Assembly: GCF_003122325.1 (NCBI RefSeq)
Contig: NZ_QFBC01000003.1
Location: forward strand, 372,001-436,000
Source of the DNA: Rhizobium album
GTDB lineage: Bacteria > Pseudomonadota > Alphaproteobacteria > Rhizobiales > Rhizobiaceae
Reading direction: 5' to 3'
Length of the DNA: 64,000 nucleotides
Shown here in pieces: positions 9,701 to 18,816 of this stretch; position 1 is the first letter of the stretch; each line of letters begins with the position of its first letter. Below the pieces are notes generated by a model. It saw only the letters and a program-made list of their open reading frames with translations, was not told the origin of the DNA and did not search any database. The position numbers and the translations under genes were made by a program.

Positions 9701-10570
9701 GGCGCCGTTCGATTCGAGCACGGTCGGCTTGCGGTCGGCAGCGGGTGCCGAAACCGCAAATCCGGTGGAATTGACGACCACGGCAGGCTGCACTGCCGCG
9801 AAAACATCACCGATTGCCGTTATCGAATCGCCGTCCTTGAGACTGTAGGCGAAAACCGGCAGCGGCCTGAGCCCTTCTGCCTGCAAGGCCTCGATCATCG
9901 CCTCGACCGGCTTCGTCTCGCCGCTCTGGACGAGGGCGCGATAGAAAGAAATGGCGACGGTCGGCCCGGCCGCCTCCGGCCGGGTCGCGGAAAGCTCGTG
10001 CCATTCGTCGATCGTCACCACGCCCCTGCCCGGCCACCAGATGCCGGCCTTGGCCAGCGGCGTTGCCGGCGCCGGCTTTGCCGCACCAGTGACAAGTGCG
10101 GCGGCGTAATCGAGAAAAGCACGATAATTCTCCGCACCGCCCTCGATCAGGTAGGACCAGAGCCCGTTGAGATCGTCGAGCGCGACGTTGGAAAACGGTG
10201 CGAGCCCTGGATCCGCCTTGGAATCGCCCGGCAGCACCGCAATCATCGCGCCATGGCGCCGTGCGGCCGCATGCAGCGCTTCCAGCGCATAATGAAAATA
10301 GCTCGCCCCGCCCAGCGCCCGCACGACGATCAGCCGCGCATGCCGCGCCGTGCGCTCGATATAGGTATCGACCGACATCGGGTGGCGCAGGCTCATCAGG
10401 CTGGCGAGCCGCAATTGCGACCGCCCGCCGCCCTCGCCGTGGGCGGCAGCGACCGCCGCAAGCTCGGTGTCGGCGGCGGACAGGAAAAGAATGTCGCCGG
10501 GCGACTGGCCAAGATCGACGGCCTCGTCACCATCCGCGATCGATCCTTTCTGGGCAAGAAGAAGATGCAT
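6794..10570 (-). CDS. cobN: Cobaltochelatase large subunit CobN
   Basis: ATP-dependent insertion of cobalt into hydrogenobyrinic acid a,c-diamide, together with CobS and CobT, which are not in this window. At 1258 residues it has normal family length. The CobN/Mg-chelatase signature HMGKHGNMEWLPGKALALS lies near residue 546. The frame is intact from MHLLLAQKGSIADGDE to the stop at 6794. It begins 31 bp after cobW. A set of long open frames on the opposite strand is a GC-rich shadow. Confidence 0.95.
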   Translation of the reverse strand: MHLLLAQKGSIADGDEAVDLGQSPGDILFLSAADTELAAVAAAHGEGGGRSQLRLASLMSLRHPMSVDTYIERTARHARLIVVRALGGASYFHYALEALHAAARRHGAMIAVLPGDSKADPGLAPFSNVALDDLNGLWSYLIEGGAENYRAFLDYAAALVTGAAKPAPATPLAKAGIWWPGRGVVTIDEWHELSATRPEAAGPTVAISFYRALVQSGETKPVEAMIEALQAEGLRPLPVFAYSLKDGDSITAIGDVFAAVQPAVVVNSTGFAVSAPAADRKPTVLESNGAVVLQAIFSASSRQAWAASAQGLSARDLGMNVALPEVDGRVLSRAVSFKSAVRFDERVETNIVTHEPDTGRMAFVARLAANWARLRKLPAAERRIAVVLANYPNRDGRLGNGVGLDTPAGTVEVLKAMRDEGYAIADLPADGDALIRYLMDGPTNAARDGRVIRESLSLNQYKAFFSSLPVQIQDEVTGRWGAPEADPFFDDGSFALSLARFGGIMVGIQPARGYQIDPKESYHSPDLVPPHGYLAFYAYLRQVYGADAIVHMGKHGNMEWLPGKALALSESCYPEIVFGPTPHLYPFIVNDPGEGSQAKRRSAAVIIGHLTPPLTRAESYGPLKDLEALVDEYYEASGVDPRRLKLLRKQILDLVTDIGLDRDAGIEKGETEEKALEKLDAYLCDLKEMQIRDGLHIFGVSPSGKMLTDLTVALARVPRGLGEGRDQSLQRAIAADAGLAVGTDDSRFTFDPLDCDMAAEWIGSRPDLLAGQSSDIWRSNGDTVERIEILAGRLVSGALACPEGWAATRLVLEEIEARLKPSVEGCGAAEMAGILAGLAGRFVPPGPSGAPTRGRPDVLPTGRNFYSVDSRAVPTPAAYELGRKSAELLIRRYVQDHGDWPQSFGLTAWGTSNMRTGGDDIAQALALIGVKPVWDMTSRRVTGYEIIPPALLRRPRVDVTLRISGFFRDAFPEQIALFDKAIRAVGGLDEEASDNPIARRMQQETSRLVASGLDERAAARRAGYRVFGSKPGAYGAGLQALIDEKGWENRADLAEAYLVWGSYAYGADAEGHAERGLFEERLRSIEAVIQNQDNREHDLLDSDDYYQFEGGLFAAVEKLSGLGPRVYHNDHSRPEKPVIRSLEEEIGRVVRARAVNPKWIEGVMRHGYKGAAEIAATVDFLFAYAATTGMVSNHHFDAVYQAYVVDERVRQFLAEKNPAALDEIKAKMLEAIDRGLWTPRSNSARFDLGRAAALTMDG

Positions 10571-10601
10571 CGCTACCTTTCAATATATGCGTGGACTGGT
10601 C

Positions 10602-11651
10602 TTAGACCAACCCAGCCATCGCCGCCCGCACCGCGGCCTCGTCCATGTCGTGCAGGCCGATGACGACCAGGCGGGTGGCGCGGTCTTCGCCGGGGGTCCA
10701 GGCGCGGTCGAAATAGTGGTCGATGCGGCTGCCGACGGCCTGGATCTGCAGGCGCATCGGCTTGCCGGGCACATCGACGAAACCCTTCAGGCGCAGCACG
10801 TCGTGTTCGGCGATGACCGGCTTCAGCTTCTCAACAAAGGCGGCCGGATCGGCGACCGGGCCGAGCTCGACGATAAAACTGTCGAACTCGTCGTGATCGT
10901 GCGGCTCGCCGCTTTCATGCTCCAGCTCGTGGTGCGACTTGCGGTTGGCGATGTCGGCTTCCGTGCCGATGCCGAGGCCGAGCAGCACGGCGGCGGGCAC
11001 GTCGCCGTTCTTCGCCTCGATCATCGTCGGCTTGCGGGCCGTGCGCGAGGCCACTTCGCTGCGCACACTGTCGATGCCGGCGGCGTCAAGCAAGTCGGTC
11101 TTGTTGAGCACGATGAGGTCGGCGCAGGTCAGCTGGTCCTCGAACAGCTCCTCGATCGGGCTTTCGTGATCGAGCGAATCGTCCTCGGCCCGCTGGGCGT
11201 CGACCTTGTCGTGATCGTCGGCAAACCGGCCGGCGGCGACGGCGGCGCTGTCGACCACGGTCACCACGCCGTCCACCGTCACCTGGGTGCGGATATCCGG
11301 CCAGTTGAAGGCGGCGACCAGCGGCTGCGGCAGGGCAAGGCCGGAGGTTTCGATGACGATGTGGTCGGGGCGGTTCTCACGTTCCAGAAGCCTGGTCATG
11401 GTCGGGATGAAATCGTCGGCGACGGTGCAGCAGATGCAGCCGTTGGTCAGCTCGATGATGTCGTCCTCGGTGCAGTTTTCCGCGCCGCAGCCCTTGAGCA
11501 CGTCGCCATCGACGCCGAGATCGCCGAATTCGTTGATGATCAGCGCGATCTTCTTGCCGCCGGCATTGGTCAGCAGATTGCGGATCATCGTCGTCTTGCC
11601 GGCGCCGAGAAAGCCGGTGATGACGGTGGCGGGGATTTTTTCCTGGTTCAT
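10602..11651 (-). CDS. cobW: CobW family GTP-dependent metallochaperone
   Basis: A G3E GTPase thought to deliver cobalt for corrin ring metallation. The 349-residue protein has the P-loop ITGFLGAGKTTMIRN near residue 11 and the metal-binding GCICC motif near residue 72. NKTD for guanine binding is near residue 183. A central His/Asp/Glu-rich stretch (HHELEHESGEPHDHDEFD) is a probable metal-binding loop. The CobW C-terminal domain includes LRLKGFVDVPGKPMRLQ. It sits 4 bp after cobP and just upstream of cobN, forming cobP-cobW-cobN under the riboswitch. Confidence 0.94.
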   Translation of the reverse strand: MNQEKIPATVITGFLGAGKTTMIRNLLTNAGGKKIALIINEFGDLGVDGDVLKGCGAENCTEDDIIELTNGCICCTVADDFIPTMTRLLERENRPDHIVIETSGLALPQPLVAAFNWPDIRTQVTVDGVVTVVDSAAVAAGRFADDHDKVDAQRAEDDSLDHESPIEELFEDQLTCADLIVLNKTDLLDAAGIDSVRSEVASRTARKPTMIEAKNGDVPAAVLLGLGIGTEADIANRKSHHELEHESGEPHDHDEFDSFIVELGPVADPAAFVEKLKPVIAEHDVLRLKGFVDVPGKPMRLQIQAVGSRIDHYFDRAWTPGEDRATRLVVIGLHDMDEAAVRAAMAGLV

Positions 11652-11655
11652 CGGG

Positions 11656-12183
11656 TCAACCCTTCATCTTCAGCGGCAGGCCTGCCGCGACAAAATAAAC
11701 GTCTTGTGCTTCGGCCGCCATCCACTGGTGCAGCCGTCCGGCATGGTCGCGGAACGCCCGCGCCATCCTGTTTTCGGGAACGATGCCGAGGCCGACCTCG
11801 TTGGAAACGAAGATCAGCCGGGCCTTGGCAAGCGGCACATGGGCGGCGAGCGCACGGCCTTCCGCCTCCACATCCCGCTCCGCCATCATGAGATTGGTGA
11901 CCCAGAGGGTCAGGCAGTCGACGAGGATCACACGGCCGGGCGCGTCGGCGGACAAAAGCGTGCCCACGAGGTCGAGCGGCTCTTCATGCGTCGTCCAGCC
12001 GGCATCGGCGCGGTCGGCGCGGTGTTTGGCGATGCGCGCCTGCATCTCGTCGTCGAAAGCCCGGCCGGTCGCGACGTAATGGCGATCGAGGCCGCTGTCG
12101 TGGGCAAGTTTTTCGGCAAAACGGGACTTTCCGGAACGGGCACCGCCGAGGACAAGAGCAGCGTGGGAAAAAGATGCCGGCAT
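11656..12183 (-). CDS. cobP: Bifunctional adenosylcobinamide kinase / guanylyltransferase
   Basis: Phosphorylates adenosylcobinamide and adds GMP to give AdoCbi-GDP in the nucleotide loop pathway (CobU in Salmonella). The 175-residue protein has the P-loop [15 protein letters not shown] at residues 10-24, [12 protein letters not shown] near residue 82, and [13 protein letters not shown] near residue 117. The start at 12183 puts the P-loop at the expected distance from the N-terminus. The open frame continues upstream into the riboswitch and is not coding there. It is the first full gene after the riboswitch. Confidence 0.93.
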   Translation of the reverse strand: MPASFSHAALVLGGARSGKSRFAEKLAHDSGLDRHYVATGRAFDDEMQARIAKHRADRADAGWTTHEEPLDLVGTLLSADAPGRVILVDCLTLWVTNLMMAERDVEAEGRALAAHVPLAKARLIFVSNEVGLGIVPENRMARAFRDHAGRLHQWMAAEAQDVYFVAAGLPLKMKG

Positions 12184-12185
12184 GG

Positions 12186-12257
12186 TCAGTCGGGTCGCCC
12201 GCATGCGGCAGCCGCAAAAGACAGGATCCGGCCGCAACCGGACAAAACAGCAGCCAT
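12186..12257 (-). CDS. Candidate 23-codon leader ORF between riboswitch and cobP
   Basis: An ATG at 12257 follows a strong GGAGG Shine-Dalgarno. The frame reads [23 protein letters not shown] and then TGA, two bases before the cobP ATG (TGACCATG). This tight arrangement would allow coupled translation. No homologue is recognised, and the frame could be fortuitous. It lies in the riboswitch expression platform, so its Shine-Dalgarno is a natural point of control. Confidence 0.35.
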   Translation of the reverse strand: MAAVLSGCGRILSFAAAACGRPD

Positions 12258-12311
12258 GACAACCTCCGTGCAGGCAGCGGGGATTTTCCCCGGGATGGGC
12301 ATGATGCCCGG

Positions 12312-12655
12312 CAGCACGGCAGGTCTCCTGGCTCGCGGTCTCAGGCGCTCGAAGCAGCGCCGGCGGGGCATTCTCGCCTTCCCGGCGGCAATCGTGAAGA
12401 GGCGGACGATTCGTAGACTTGAGAGGCGTCCAACCCCGGTTGATCACATTGCCATGCCAGTGGCTTTTCCGATGGCTTCCCTGACTTTCCCGGGCCTGCA
12501 CCATGCAGCGCCATCAGGAAAGACGGGTCGACACCCGACGAATGCCCCTGACCGTTCTACAGTCGCGGGGTCGGCTGTGATGGGGACGCCCGGCTTGGGT
12601 CCGTCCTTCCACATTCCCTTTTCATCCCCGATCGTCTCACGACCAGGGAACCATG
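12312..12655 (-). promoter_or_regulatory. Cobalamin (AdoCbl) riboswitch upstream of cobP-cobW-cobN
   Basis: On the minus strand, in order: a GGTTCCC 5' segment (12636-12652), a GGGAATGTGGAAGG segment (12605-12618), and the CCCCGCGACTGTAG core (12558-12572). The B12 box GCCACTG is at 12458-12464, and the 3' consensus AGCCAGGAGACCTGCC at 12318-12333. These match the conserved positions of the cobalamin riboswitch family, with enlarged peripheral stems. Beyond the aptamer are short hairpins at 12278-12312 (CGGGG/CCCCG and GGGCAT/ATGCCC) that may form the expression platform. It should repress the downstream genes when B12 is high. Confidence 0.93.
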
Positions 12656-12839
12656 CAAAATCATGCGACGATGTAAGCAGTCGCCGTCATCGAGTCAATT
12701 GCGGCCGTCGCCATCCGATGCCGCAAATGCGCCGCCGCCCCGATCTGTGAGGCGGCAAGGCAAGGGAACGGCAAAGGGATGGTTTGCGCAAGGTCATCCT
12801 GGCATGCGCCTCCGCAGCGTCGGGCAAAAGCTTGGCAAC

Positions 12840-14303
12840 TCAGGCGCCATTGCCGCCCAGCAGCCTGTCCAGCCACGCGGGATCGAGCACGCTTTCCAGC
12901 TCGGCGGCAACCTCGTCGAGCGCCGCGTCAACGGAGGCGCGGTAATCCTGCCGCGAACCGATGCCGAAATCGGCAAGCAGCCGGGCGCGAAAGGCGTCGC
13001 TGGCGAACAGTCCGTGCAGATAGCTGCCGGCAACGCGGCGATCGGCCGAGACCGCCCCGTCCGGCCGGCCGTGGATGCGAATGAAGGGCCGGTCGCAATC
13101 GCCGCCGCGCGTCACGCCGAGGTGGATCTCGTATCCCGTCAGCGGCACGTCGTATTCGACGGACCACGCCTCGCTGTTGCGCACCGTCTTCTCGGGCGCC
13201 ATGTCGGTCTCGACGTCGAGCAGGCCGAGCCCCTCGGCTTCGACGATGCTCCCCTCGATGCCCAGCGGATCGCGCACCACCCGGCCGAGCATCTGATAGC
13301 CGCCGCAGACGCCGATGACCCGGCCGCCGCGCCGCACGTGGCGACGGAGATCGTCATCCCATCCCGCCGCCTTGAAATCCCGCAGGTCCGAAATCGTCGA
13401 TTTCGACCCCGGCAGGACGATCAATCCGGCATCGGCGGGCAGAGGCTCGCCGGCACGGACGAAAACCAGCTCCACCTCGGGCTCTGCCGCCAGAGGGTCG
13501 AGATCGTCGAAATTGGCGATGCGTGGCAACACCGGCACGGCAACCTTGAGCGCCTTGCCCTGCGGCCGCGCCAGCCTTTCGAGCACCACCGAATCCTCCG
13601 CCGGCAGACGGCCCGCCGCCTTCAGCCACGGCACCACGCCGAAGCATGGCCAGCCGGTAAACCTTTCCACGACGCGAATGCCGTCGTCGAACAGCGTCAC
13701 GTCGCCACGGAACTTGTTGATGATGTAGCCGGCAATCATGCGCCGGTCCTCTTCCGGCAGGATCGCGTGTGTGCCGACCAGCGAGGCGATGACCCCGCCG
13801 CGATCGATGTCGCCGACCAGCACCACGGGCACGCCGGCGCGTGTCGCAAATCCCATATTGGCGATGTCGCCGGCGCGCAGATTGATCTCGGCCGGCGAAC
13901 CGGCCCCCTCGACCAGCACGAGATCGGCATCCCTGCCGACGATGTCGAAGCTTTCGAGCACCGCTTCCATCAGTTGCGGCTTGAGGCGCTGGTAGTCCCG
14001 CCCCTTCGCCTGTCCCCAGACCTTGCCTTGCAGGATGATCTGGCTGCCGATGTCGGATTGCGGCTTGAGCAGCACCGGGTTCATGTGCACCGAAGACGGC
14101 ACGCGCGCCGCCCAGGCCTGCAGCCACTGCGCCCGGCCGATCTCGCCGCCGTCATCCGATACGGCGGCATTGTTCGACATGTTCTGCGGCTTGAACGGAC
14201 GGACCGTCAGGCCGCGGTTCGCAGCCAGGCGGCACAAGGCGGCCACCAATACCGTTTTTCCGACATCCGAGCCCGTCCCCTGCAGCATGATCGCCCGCAT
14301 CAT
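12840..14303 (-). CDS. cobQ: Cobyric acid synthase
   Basis: Amidates the b, d, e and g carboxylates of adenosylcobyrinic acid a,c-diamide. The 487-residue protein has the N-terminal ATPase motif [25 protein letters not shown] near residue 38, [12 protein letters not shown] near residue 132, and the amidotransferase nucleophile region [12 protein letters not shown] near residue 336. Two adjacent ATGs (14303 and 14300) are preceded by GGGGAGAGG; either may be used. It ends about 185 bp before the riboswitch and is therefore outside its control. Confidence 0.94.
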   Translation of the reverse strand: MMRAIMLQGTGSDVGKTVLVAALCRLAANRGLTVRPFKPQNMSNNAAVSDDGGEIGRAQWLQAWAARVPSSVHMNPVLLKPQSDIGSQIILQGKVWGQAKGRDYQRLKPQLMEAVLESFDIVGRDADLVLVEGAGSPAEINLRAGDIANMGFATRAGVPVVLVGDIDRGGVIASLVGTHAILPEEDRRMIAGYIINKFRGDVTLFDDGIRVVERFTGWPCFGVVPWLKAAGRLPAEDSVVLERLARPQGKALKVAVPVLPRIANFDDLDPLAAEPEVELVFVRAGEPLPADAGLIVLPGSKSTISDLRDFKAAGWDDDLRRHVRRGGRVIGVCGGYQMLGRVVRDPLGIEGSIVEAEGLGLLDVETDMAPEKTVRNSEAWSVEYDVPLTGYEIHLGVTRGGDCDRPFIRIHGRPDGAVSADRRVAGSYLHGLFASDAFRARLLADFGIGSRQDYRASVDAALDEVAAELESVLDPAWLDRLLGGNGA

Positions 14304-14549
14304 GCACCTCTCCCCTGCCCAGCCAGAACTGGACAAAAACCCTTGATTTTCCGCATATCAGCCATGCTTTTGCCACATCCCTCAATGGTTTCCGCCTCAC
14401 CGGCCCAGCTTAAAAACTTCAAACGTGAATATTTGTCGATTTACGACATAACACGACGACTCCAGCCATTGATCAGACGGCCGTCCGGGCGTATATAAGC
14501 TTCAACAGAAACACAGAGCCGATCCGGTCGGCATACGAGGAAACCACCC

Positions 14550-14693
14550 ATGCTGTACATCTTCCGCAAGAAAAACTCTGTCGAGATCGCCTGGGGTTCC
14601 ACGGCGCCGCGTTATGGCATGGACAACCGCCTGCAGCAACTGGACACCAGCTTCGGCACGCTCGGCTTCATCCGCACGCGCAACGCCGGCTGA
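14550..14693 (+). CDS. Small 47-residue hypothetical protein
   Basis: A short frame starting MLYIFRKKNSVEIAWGS and ending TRNAG, followed closely by a strong intrinsic terminator. The position between a promoter-like AT-rich region and that terminator suggests a monocistronic small gene. No known domain is recognised. The peptide is not hydrophobic enough for a membrane segment. A function cannot be proposed. Confidence 0.6.
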   Translation: MLYIFRKKNSVEIAWGSTAPRYGMDNRLQQLDTSFGTLGFIRTRNAG

Positions 14694-14743
14694 ATTTTAC
14701 AAATTCCCGTCGCGAATTGCCTCCTTCGCGCATTCCAAATACG

Positions 14744-14782
14744 AAAAAACCACCGGACGCTCTCGCCCGGTGGTTTTTTTGT
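14744..14782 (+). terminator. Intrinsic terminator after the 47-residue gene
   Basis: AAAAAACCACCGG, a 9-nt loop region and CCGGTGGTTTTTTT form a stable hairpin with A- and T-tracts on both sides. It can work on either strand, for this gene and for transcripts reaching it from the right. Confidence 0.85.
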
Positions 14783-14868
14783 AATGGGGTACGGGCGACA
14801 TGCCCGATAAATCCAGACCCTCGAATGCGAACATGAGAGCTTGGGATCGGTTGGCGAGCTGGGTGCGA

Positions 14869-14901
14869 AAGCCGCGTGGAACCGATCCTTCCACGCGGCT
14901 T
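14869..14901. repeat. Perfect 13-bp inverted repeat
   Basis: AAGCCGCGTGGAA and TTCCACGCGGCTT flank a 7-nt loop, with no adjacent T-tract. It lies in the 840-bp gene-free stretch between 14694 and 15533. That stretch also has an AT-rich block near 15040-15100 and a 7-bp inverted repeat GCCCTGT/ACAGGGC near 15167-15192, possibly in the promoter of the ABC transporter. No gene is seen in it. Confidence 0.5.
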
Positions 14902-15533
14902 GCCAATACAAGGCCGCCTCTTGAACTCAACTCGAGGCGCGCTGCCCCGGTACGCAAAACCTGATCCGGAGCCTGTGTGACCAACTCTCGCCACGCACCA
15001 ATCTTTAGCCCGACATTCTTACCGGAGCGTTATCAAGCGATTAACCAAAGGTGAATTTCGTTTTTTTTTGCGAAATTTGCTAAAAAAAATCTTTCTCTCG
15101 CAAAGGCGCGATCTGGACAGCTTTCGTCTCATTTCGCAGGTGACATTCAGTCATAAAAATATTTCAGCCCTGTCATAAGAAAAAAACAGGGCATTTCCCG
15201 CACCGGTCCCGGGCGCAAATGCGATAAATTCGGGCAAATCGAACTGTTACAATGGCTTGCTACGGTGCCGCGACGCCGGATGACGCAGCTGTGAGGTTGA
15301 TTTCTGTTTCGGAAACCGTAGGCTACCCTCAACCGGTGCAACAAACGTGGCAAAGACAGGGTTCCGCTGCCACTCCAAAAACAAACGCAACGGTGCGTGT
15401 TCTGACAGTCCGTCTCCCACGCGGACACGACAGCCGCGCTTGAAAACCTCGCTATCGGCTGGCCGGGATGCCGCAGTGATCCGGTCCGCCCTACTTTCGG
15501 GCACTGCACACTAAGACTGGGAGGTCTTAACAC

Positions 15534-16529
15534 ATGAAGAAGCTGATCGCTTCGACTTTCCTCGCCGGCGGCCTTTTGGCTTTCGCCGGTGCCGCTCAGG
15601 CGGATTGCGGCGACGTATCGATCGCCGAAATGAACTGGGCCTCGGCCGGCGTCGCGGCCTATGTCGACAAGATCATCCTGGAAAACGGTTATGGCTGCAA
15701 CGTGACGCTGGTCACCGGCGACACCATGCCGACCTTCACCTCGATGAACGAAAAGGGCGAGCCGGACATGGCTCCGGAATTCTGGGTCAACTCCGTGCGC
15801 ACGGCACTTGATGCCGCGGTTGCGGAAGGCCGCCTCATCCAGGCCGCGCCGCTGCTCAGCGACGGCGGCGTCGAAGGCTGGTGGATTCCGAAATTCCTCG
15901 CCGATGCTCATCCGGATATCAAGACGGTTCAGGACGCGCTGAAGCATCCTGAACTGTTCCCGGCTCCGGAAGATCCGTCCAAGGCCGCCGTTATCAATTG
16001 CCCCGCCGGCTGGAACTGCGAAGTTTCGACGTCCAACCTCTACCGGGCGATCGAAGCGGATAAAGCCGGCTTCCAGCTCGTCGACAGCGGCTCTGCGGCC
16101 GGTCTCGACGGTTCGATTGCCAATGCCTTCGAAAAGAAGACGGGCTGGCTGGGTTATTACTGGGCTCCGACCGCCATCCTCGGCAAATACGAGATGACCA
16201 AGCTTTCCTTCGGCGTCGAGCACGACAAGAAGGAATGGGACGCCTGCACGGCGGTGCCGGATTGCGCCGCTCCGAAGGTCAACGCCTATCCGACCTCCGA
16301 CGTCTATACGATCGTGACCAAGAATTTCGCCGACAAGGCCGGCGTCGCGATGGATTACGTCAAGACCCGCAAATGGGACAACCAGACCGTTGGCAAGGTT
16401 CTCGCCTGGATGGATGAAAACCAGGGCACCAACGAAGACGCTGCCAAGCACTTCCTGAAAGACTACCAGGACATGTGGACGACATGGGTCGCCCCCGATG
16501 TCGCCGAAAAGGTCAAGGCCGCTCTCTAA
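15534..16529 (+). CDS. proX: Glycine betaine/proline-betaine-type ABC transporter substrate-binding protein
   Basis: Periplasmic OpuAC-type binding protein of 331 residues. It has a signal peptide (MKKLIASTFLAGGLLAFAGAAQA) cleaved before DCGDV, and Trp-rich ligand-binding segments: AEMNWASAG, PEFWVNS, GWWIPK and GYYWAPT. Family members bind quaternary ammonium compounds in aromatic cages. A GGGAGG Shine-Dalgarno precedes the ATG. The permease and ATPase follow on the same strand. The nearby betaine methyltransferase supports glycine betaine or a related betaine as ligand, but choline cannot be excluded. Confidence 0.88.
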   Translation: MKKLIASTFLAGGLLAFAGAAQADCGDVSIAEMNWASAGVAAYVDKIILENGYGCNVTLVTGDTMPTFTSMNEKGEPDMAPEFWVNSVRTALDAAVAEGRLIQAAPLLSDGGVEGWWIPKFLADAHPDIKTVQDALKHPELFPAPEDPSKAAVINCPAGWNCEVSTSNLYRAIEADKAGFQLVDSGSAAGLDGSIANAFEKKTGWLGYYWAPTAILGKYEMTKLSFGVEHDKKEWDACTAVPDCAAPKVNAYPTSDVYTIVTKNFADKAGVAMDYVKTRKWDNQTVGKVLAWMDENQGTNEDAAKHFLKDYQDMWTTWVAPDVAEKVKAAL

Positions 16530-16543
16530 GCGAGCGTATCGAT

Positions 16544-16574
16544 GGGATGGCGGGCCTTGTCGGTCCGCCATCCC
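16544..16574 (+). promoter_or_regulatory. Intercistronic stem-loop between proX and proW
   Basis: GGGATGGCGGGCC pairs with GGTCCGCCATCCC, with one G-U pair, across a 5-nt loop, 15 nt after the proX stop. There is no T-tract. Stem-loops here commonly protect binding-protein mRNA from 3' decay and lower permease expression. It sits in the 232-bp spacer to proW. Confidence 0.5.
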
Positions 16575-16761
16575 CACAGGCTCTTGTTGATTTCCCGACG
16601 ACAGGCAGAACTATTCCTGCAACCTCGGCAAGAAGCACGTCAGCGTCGCAAACAATACACGCTGTCTTTCGGGAGTCCTGTAGACGTATCACGCACGCAC
16701 GCACAAAACATCGGATGCGCTGGTCCTCACGCAGACCGAAGTCCGGCAAAAGCCGGCTAAG

Positions 16762-17682
16762 ATGGGGAACAATATGGCTCAATGTAGTTTCTTGCCGAAT
16801 TTATTCTGCAATTTTCCCGCCTTTGATGAAAATCTCATGCGGGAATTCAAGAAATCGGTCGATCTGAGCTTCAAGGCTTTCGTTCGCAGCTATGGTGATG
16901 TTCTCACCACCATCATGCAACCGCTGCAATGGTTCTTGAACTGGCTGCAGGATTTTTTCGTCAACACGCCGTGGATCATCATCCTCATCGGCATGACGGC
17001 GATCGTCTATCTCGCCAGCCGCAACATGAAGATCGTCATCGGGACGGTGCTGTCCATGCTCCTGATCGGGCTGGTCGGGCTATGGAACGATACGATGATA
17101 ACGCTCGCCATGGTCACCGTTTGCACGTTGATCTCGATCGTCATCGGTATTCCGATCGGCATCCTCATGGCCCGTTCGGACCGGATCCAGTCGATCGTCA
17201 ACCCGATTCTCGACGTGATGCAAACCATGCCGAGTTTCGTCTACCTCATTCCCGTCGTCATGATCTTCGGAATTGGCAAGGTTCCCGGCCTGATCGCCGT
17301 CGTCATCTACGCCGTTCCCCCGATGATACGCCTGACAAACCTTGGTATTCGCCTGGTGGACAAGGAAGTGTTGGAGGCTGCGGACGCCTTCGGCTCATCC
17401 AACCGTCAAAAGCTGAAAAACGTCCAGATACCGCTTGCCTTGCCAACCATCATGGCCGGCATCAACCAGACGATCATGATGTCTTTGGCCATGGTGGTCG
17501 TTGCATCCATGATCGGCGTCGGCGGCCTCGGCAAGAACGTCCTGCAGGGAATCACCAACCAGTTCTTCACCGTCGGCTTCCTCAACGGCTTCGCGCTCGT
17601 TGCCATCGCCATCATTTTCGACCGCGCAAGCCAGGCATACGGCAGGCGTCTCCAGAAGCATTCGGAGGTCATCCATGGCTAG
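16762..17682 (+). CDS. proW: Betaine ABC transporter permease
   Basis: A 306-residue inner-membrane protein with about six transmembrane segments. The binding-protein-dependent permease EAA loop is EVLEAADAFGSSNRQKLKNVQIPLALP near residue 200. The N-terminus before the first membrane segment is amphipathic, as in ProW. Its TAG overlaps the ATG of the ATPase gene (ATGGCTAG), so the two are translationally coupled. The start could also be the ATG 12 bp downstream. With the proX and proV products it forms the complete importer. Confidence 0.88.
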   Translation: MGNNMAQCSFLPNLFCNFPAFDENLMREFKKSVDLSFKAFVRSYGDVLTTIMQPLQWFLNWLQDFFVNTPWIIILIGMTAIVYLASRNMKIVIGTVLSMLLIGLVGLWNDTMITLAMVTVCTLISIVIGIPIGILMARSDRIQSIVNPILDVMQTMPSFVYLIPVVMIFGIGKVPGLIAVVIYAVPPMIRLTNLGIRLVDKEVLEAADAFGSSNRQKLKNVQIPLALPTIMAGINQTIMMSLAMVVVASMIGVGGLGKNVLQGITNQFFTVGFLNGFALVAIAIIFDRASQAYGRRLQKHSEVIHG

Positions 17683-18721
17683 TCACGGCATCGAGGTCAA
17701 AAACCTCTACAAGATTTTCGGCCCGCGCGGACGGGATTTCGTGCAGGCCGTCGAAAACGGCCTGGGCAAGGGCGAGTTGAACGAGAAGTACGGCCATGTG
17801 CTTGGCCTGCAGAACATCAACATCTCCATGCCTGCCGGCGGCGTCATGGTCGTCATGGGTCTTTCCGGCTCCGGCAAGTCGACGCTGATCCGCCATATCA
17901 ACCGGCTGATCGACCCGACGTCGGGGGAAGTCCTGTATGACGGCGTCGACGTCTGCAAGATGAGCGAGAGCGATCTGCGGGAATTCCGGCGCCACAAGAC
18001 CGCCATGGTCTTCCAGAAGTTCGCCCTTCTGCCGCACCGCACCGTGCTCGACAATACCGTCTACGGGCTGGAGATCCAGGGCATCGACCGCGACGAAAGC
18101 GTCAAGCGGGCACGACACTGGATCGAGCGTGTCGGGCTCAAGGGTTTCGAGAAGCATTATCCGAACCAGCTTTCGGGCGGCATGCAGCAGCGTGTCGGGC
18201 TGGCCCGCGCACTCACCAACGATGCCGACATCCTGCTGATGGACGAGGCCTATTCGGCCCTCGATCCGCTGATCCGCGTCGACATGCAGACGGTGCTTCT
18301 CGACCTGCAGAAGGAACTGAAGAAGACCGTCGTCTTCATCACCCACGATCTCGACGAGGCGCTACGCCTCGGCGACAAGATCGCCATTCTGCGCGACGGA
18401 CGCGTGGTGCAGCAGGGCACCGGCCAGGAAATCGTGCTGGCGCCGGCCGACGAATATATCACCGCCTTCGTCAAGGAAGTGAATCGCGGCCGCGTCGTCC
18501 AGGCCAAAACGATCATGAAACCGCTCACCGGTTCGCCGGAAGGCATGCCCATTGCCGATGACATGGTTCTGGAAGCCATCGCCAAGACGCTCACCGATAC
18601 CGGCCAGAGCCAGGCACATGTCGTGGATGCCAACGGCAGGCCGATCGGCGCCATCGACCTGCACATGGTCATTGCCGCGATGGTGACGCCGACCAGCCAT
18701 CTGACCCAGGCTGCCGCCTGA
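17675..18721 (+). CDS. proV: Betaine ABC transporter ATP-binding protein
   Basis: Energises betaine import. The 348-residue protein has Walker A GLSGSGKSTLIRHIN near residue 63, signature LSGGMQQRVGLARAL near residue 167, Walker B ILLMDEAYSALDP near residue 188, and the switch HDLDEALRLGD. The long N-terminal extension (about 45 residues before the ABC core) and the C-terminal degenerate CBS-like region are typical of ProV/OpuAA. In ProV-type proteins that region senses ionic strength. The start was chosen for the 8-bp overlap with proW. Confidence 0.9.
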   Translation: MASHGIEVKNLYKIFGPRGRDFVQAVENGLGKGELNEKYGHVLGLQNINISMPAGGVMVVMGLSGSGKSTLIRHINRLIDPTSGEVLYDGVDVCKMSESDLREFRRHKTAMVFQKFALLPHRTVLDNTVYGLEIQGIDRDESVKRARHWIERVGLKGFEKHYPNQLSGGMQQRVGLARALTNDADILLMDEAYSALDPLIRVDMQTVLLDLQKELKKTVVFITHDLDEALRLGDKIAILRDGRVVQQGTGQEIVLAPADEYITAFVKEVNRGRVVQAKTIMKPLTGSPEGMPIADDMVLEAIAKTLTDTGQSQAHVVDANGRPIGAIDLHMVIAAMVTPTSHLTQAAA

Positions 18722-18745
18722 TCGCCCTCATCGCAAAACACTCCG

Positions 18746-18770
18746 GAAAGGCGCCCGCAAGGCGCCTTTC
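18746..18770 (+). terminator. Terminator of the proX-proW-proV operon
   Basis: GAAAGGCGCC and GGCGCCTTTC form a perfect 10-bp stem with a 5-nt loop, followed by TTCTG, 25 bp after the proV stop. Confidence 0.75.
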
Positions 18771-18816
18771 TTCTGTTCGGACAGGCATGCCGGGCGCTTG
18801 TCTGTTGCAATCACAT

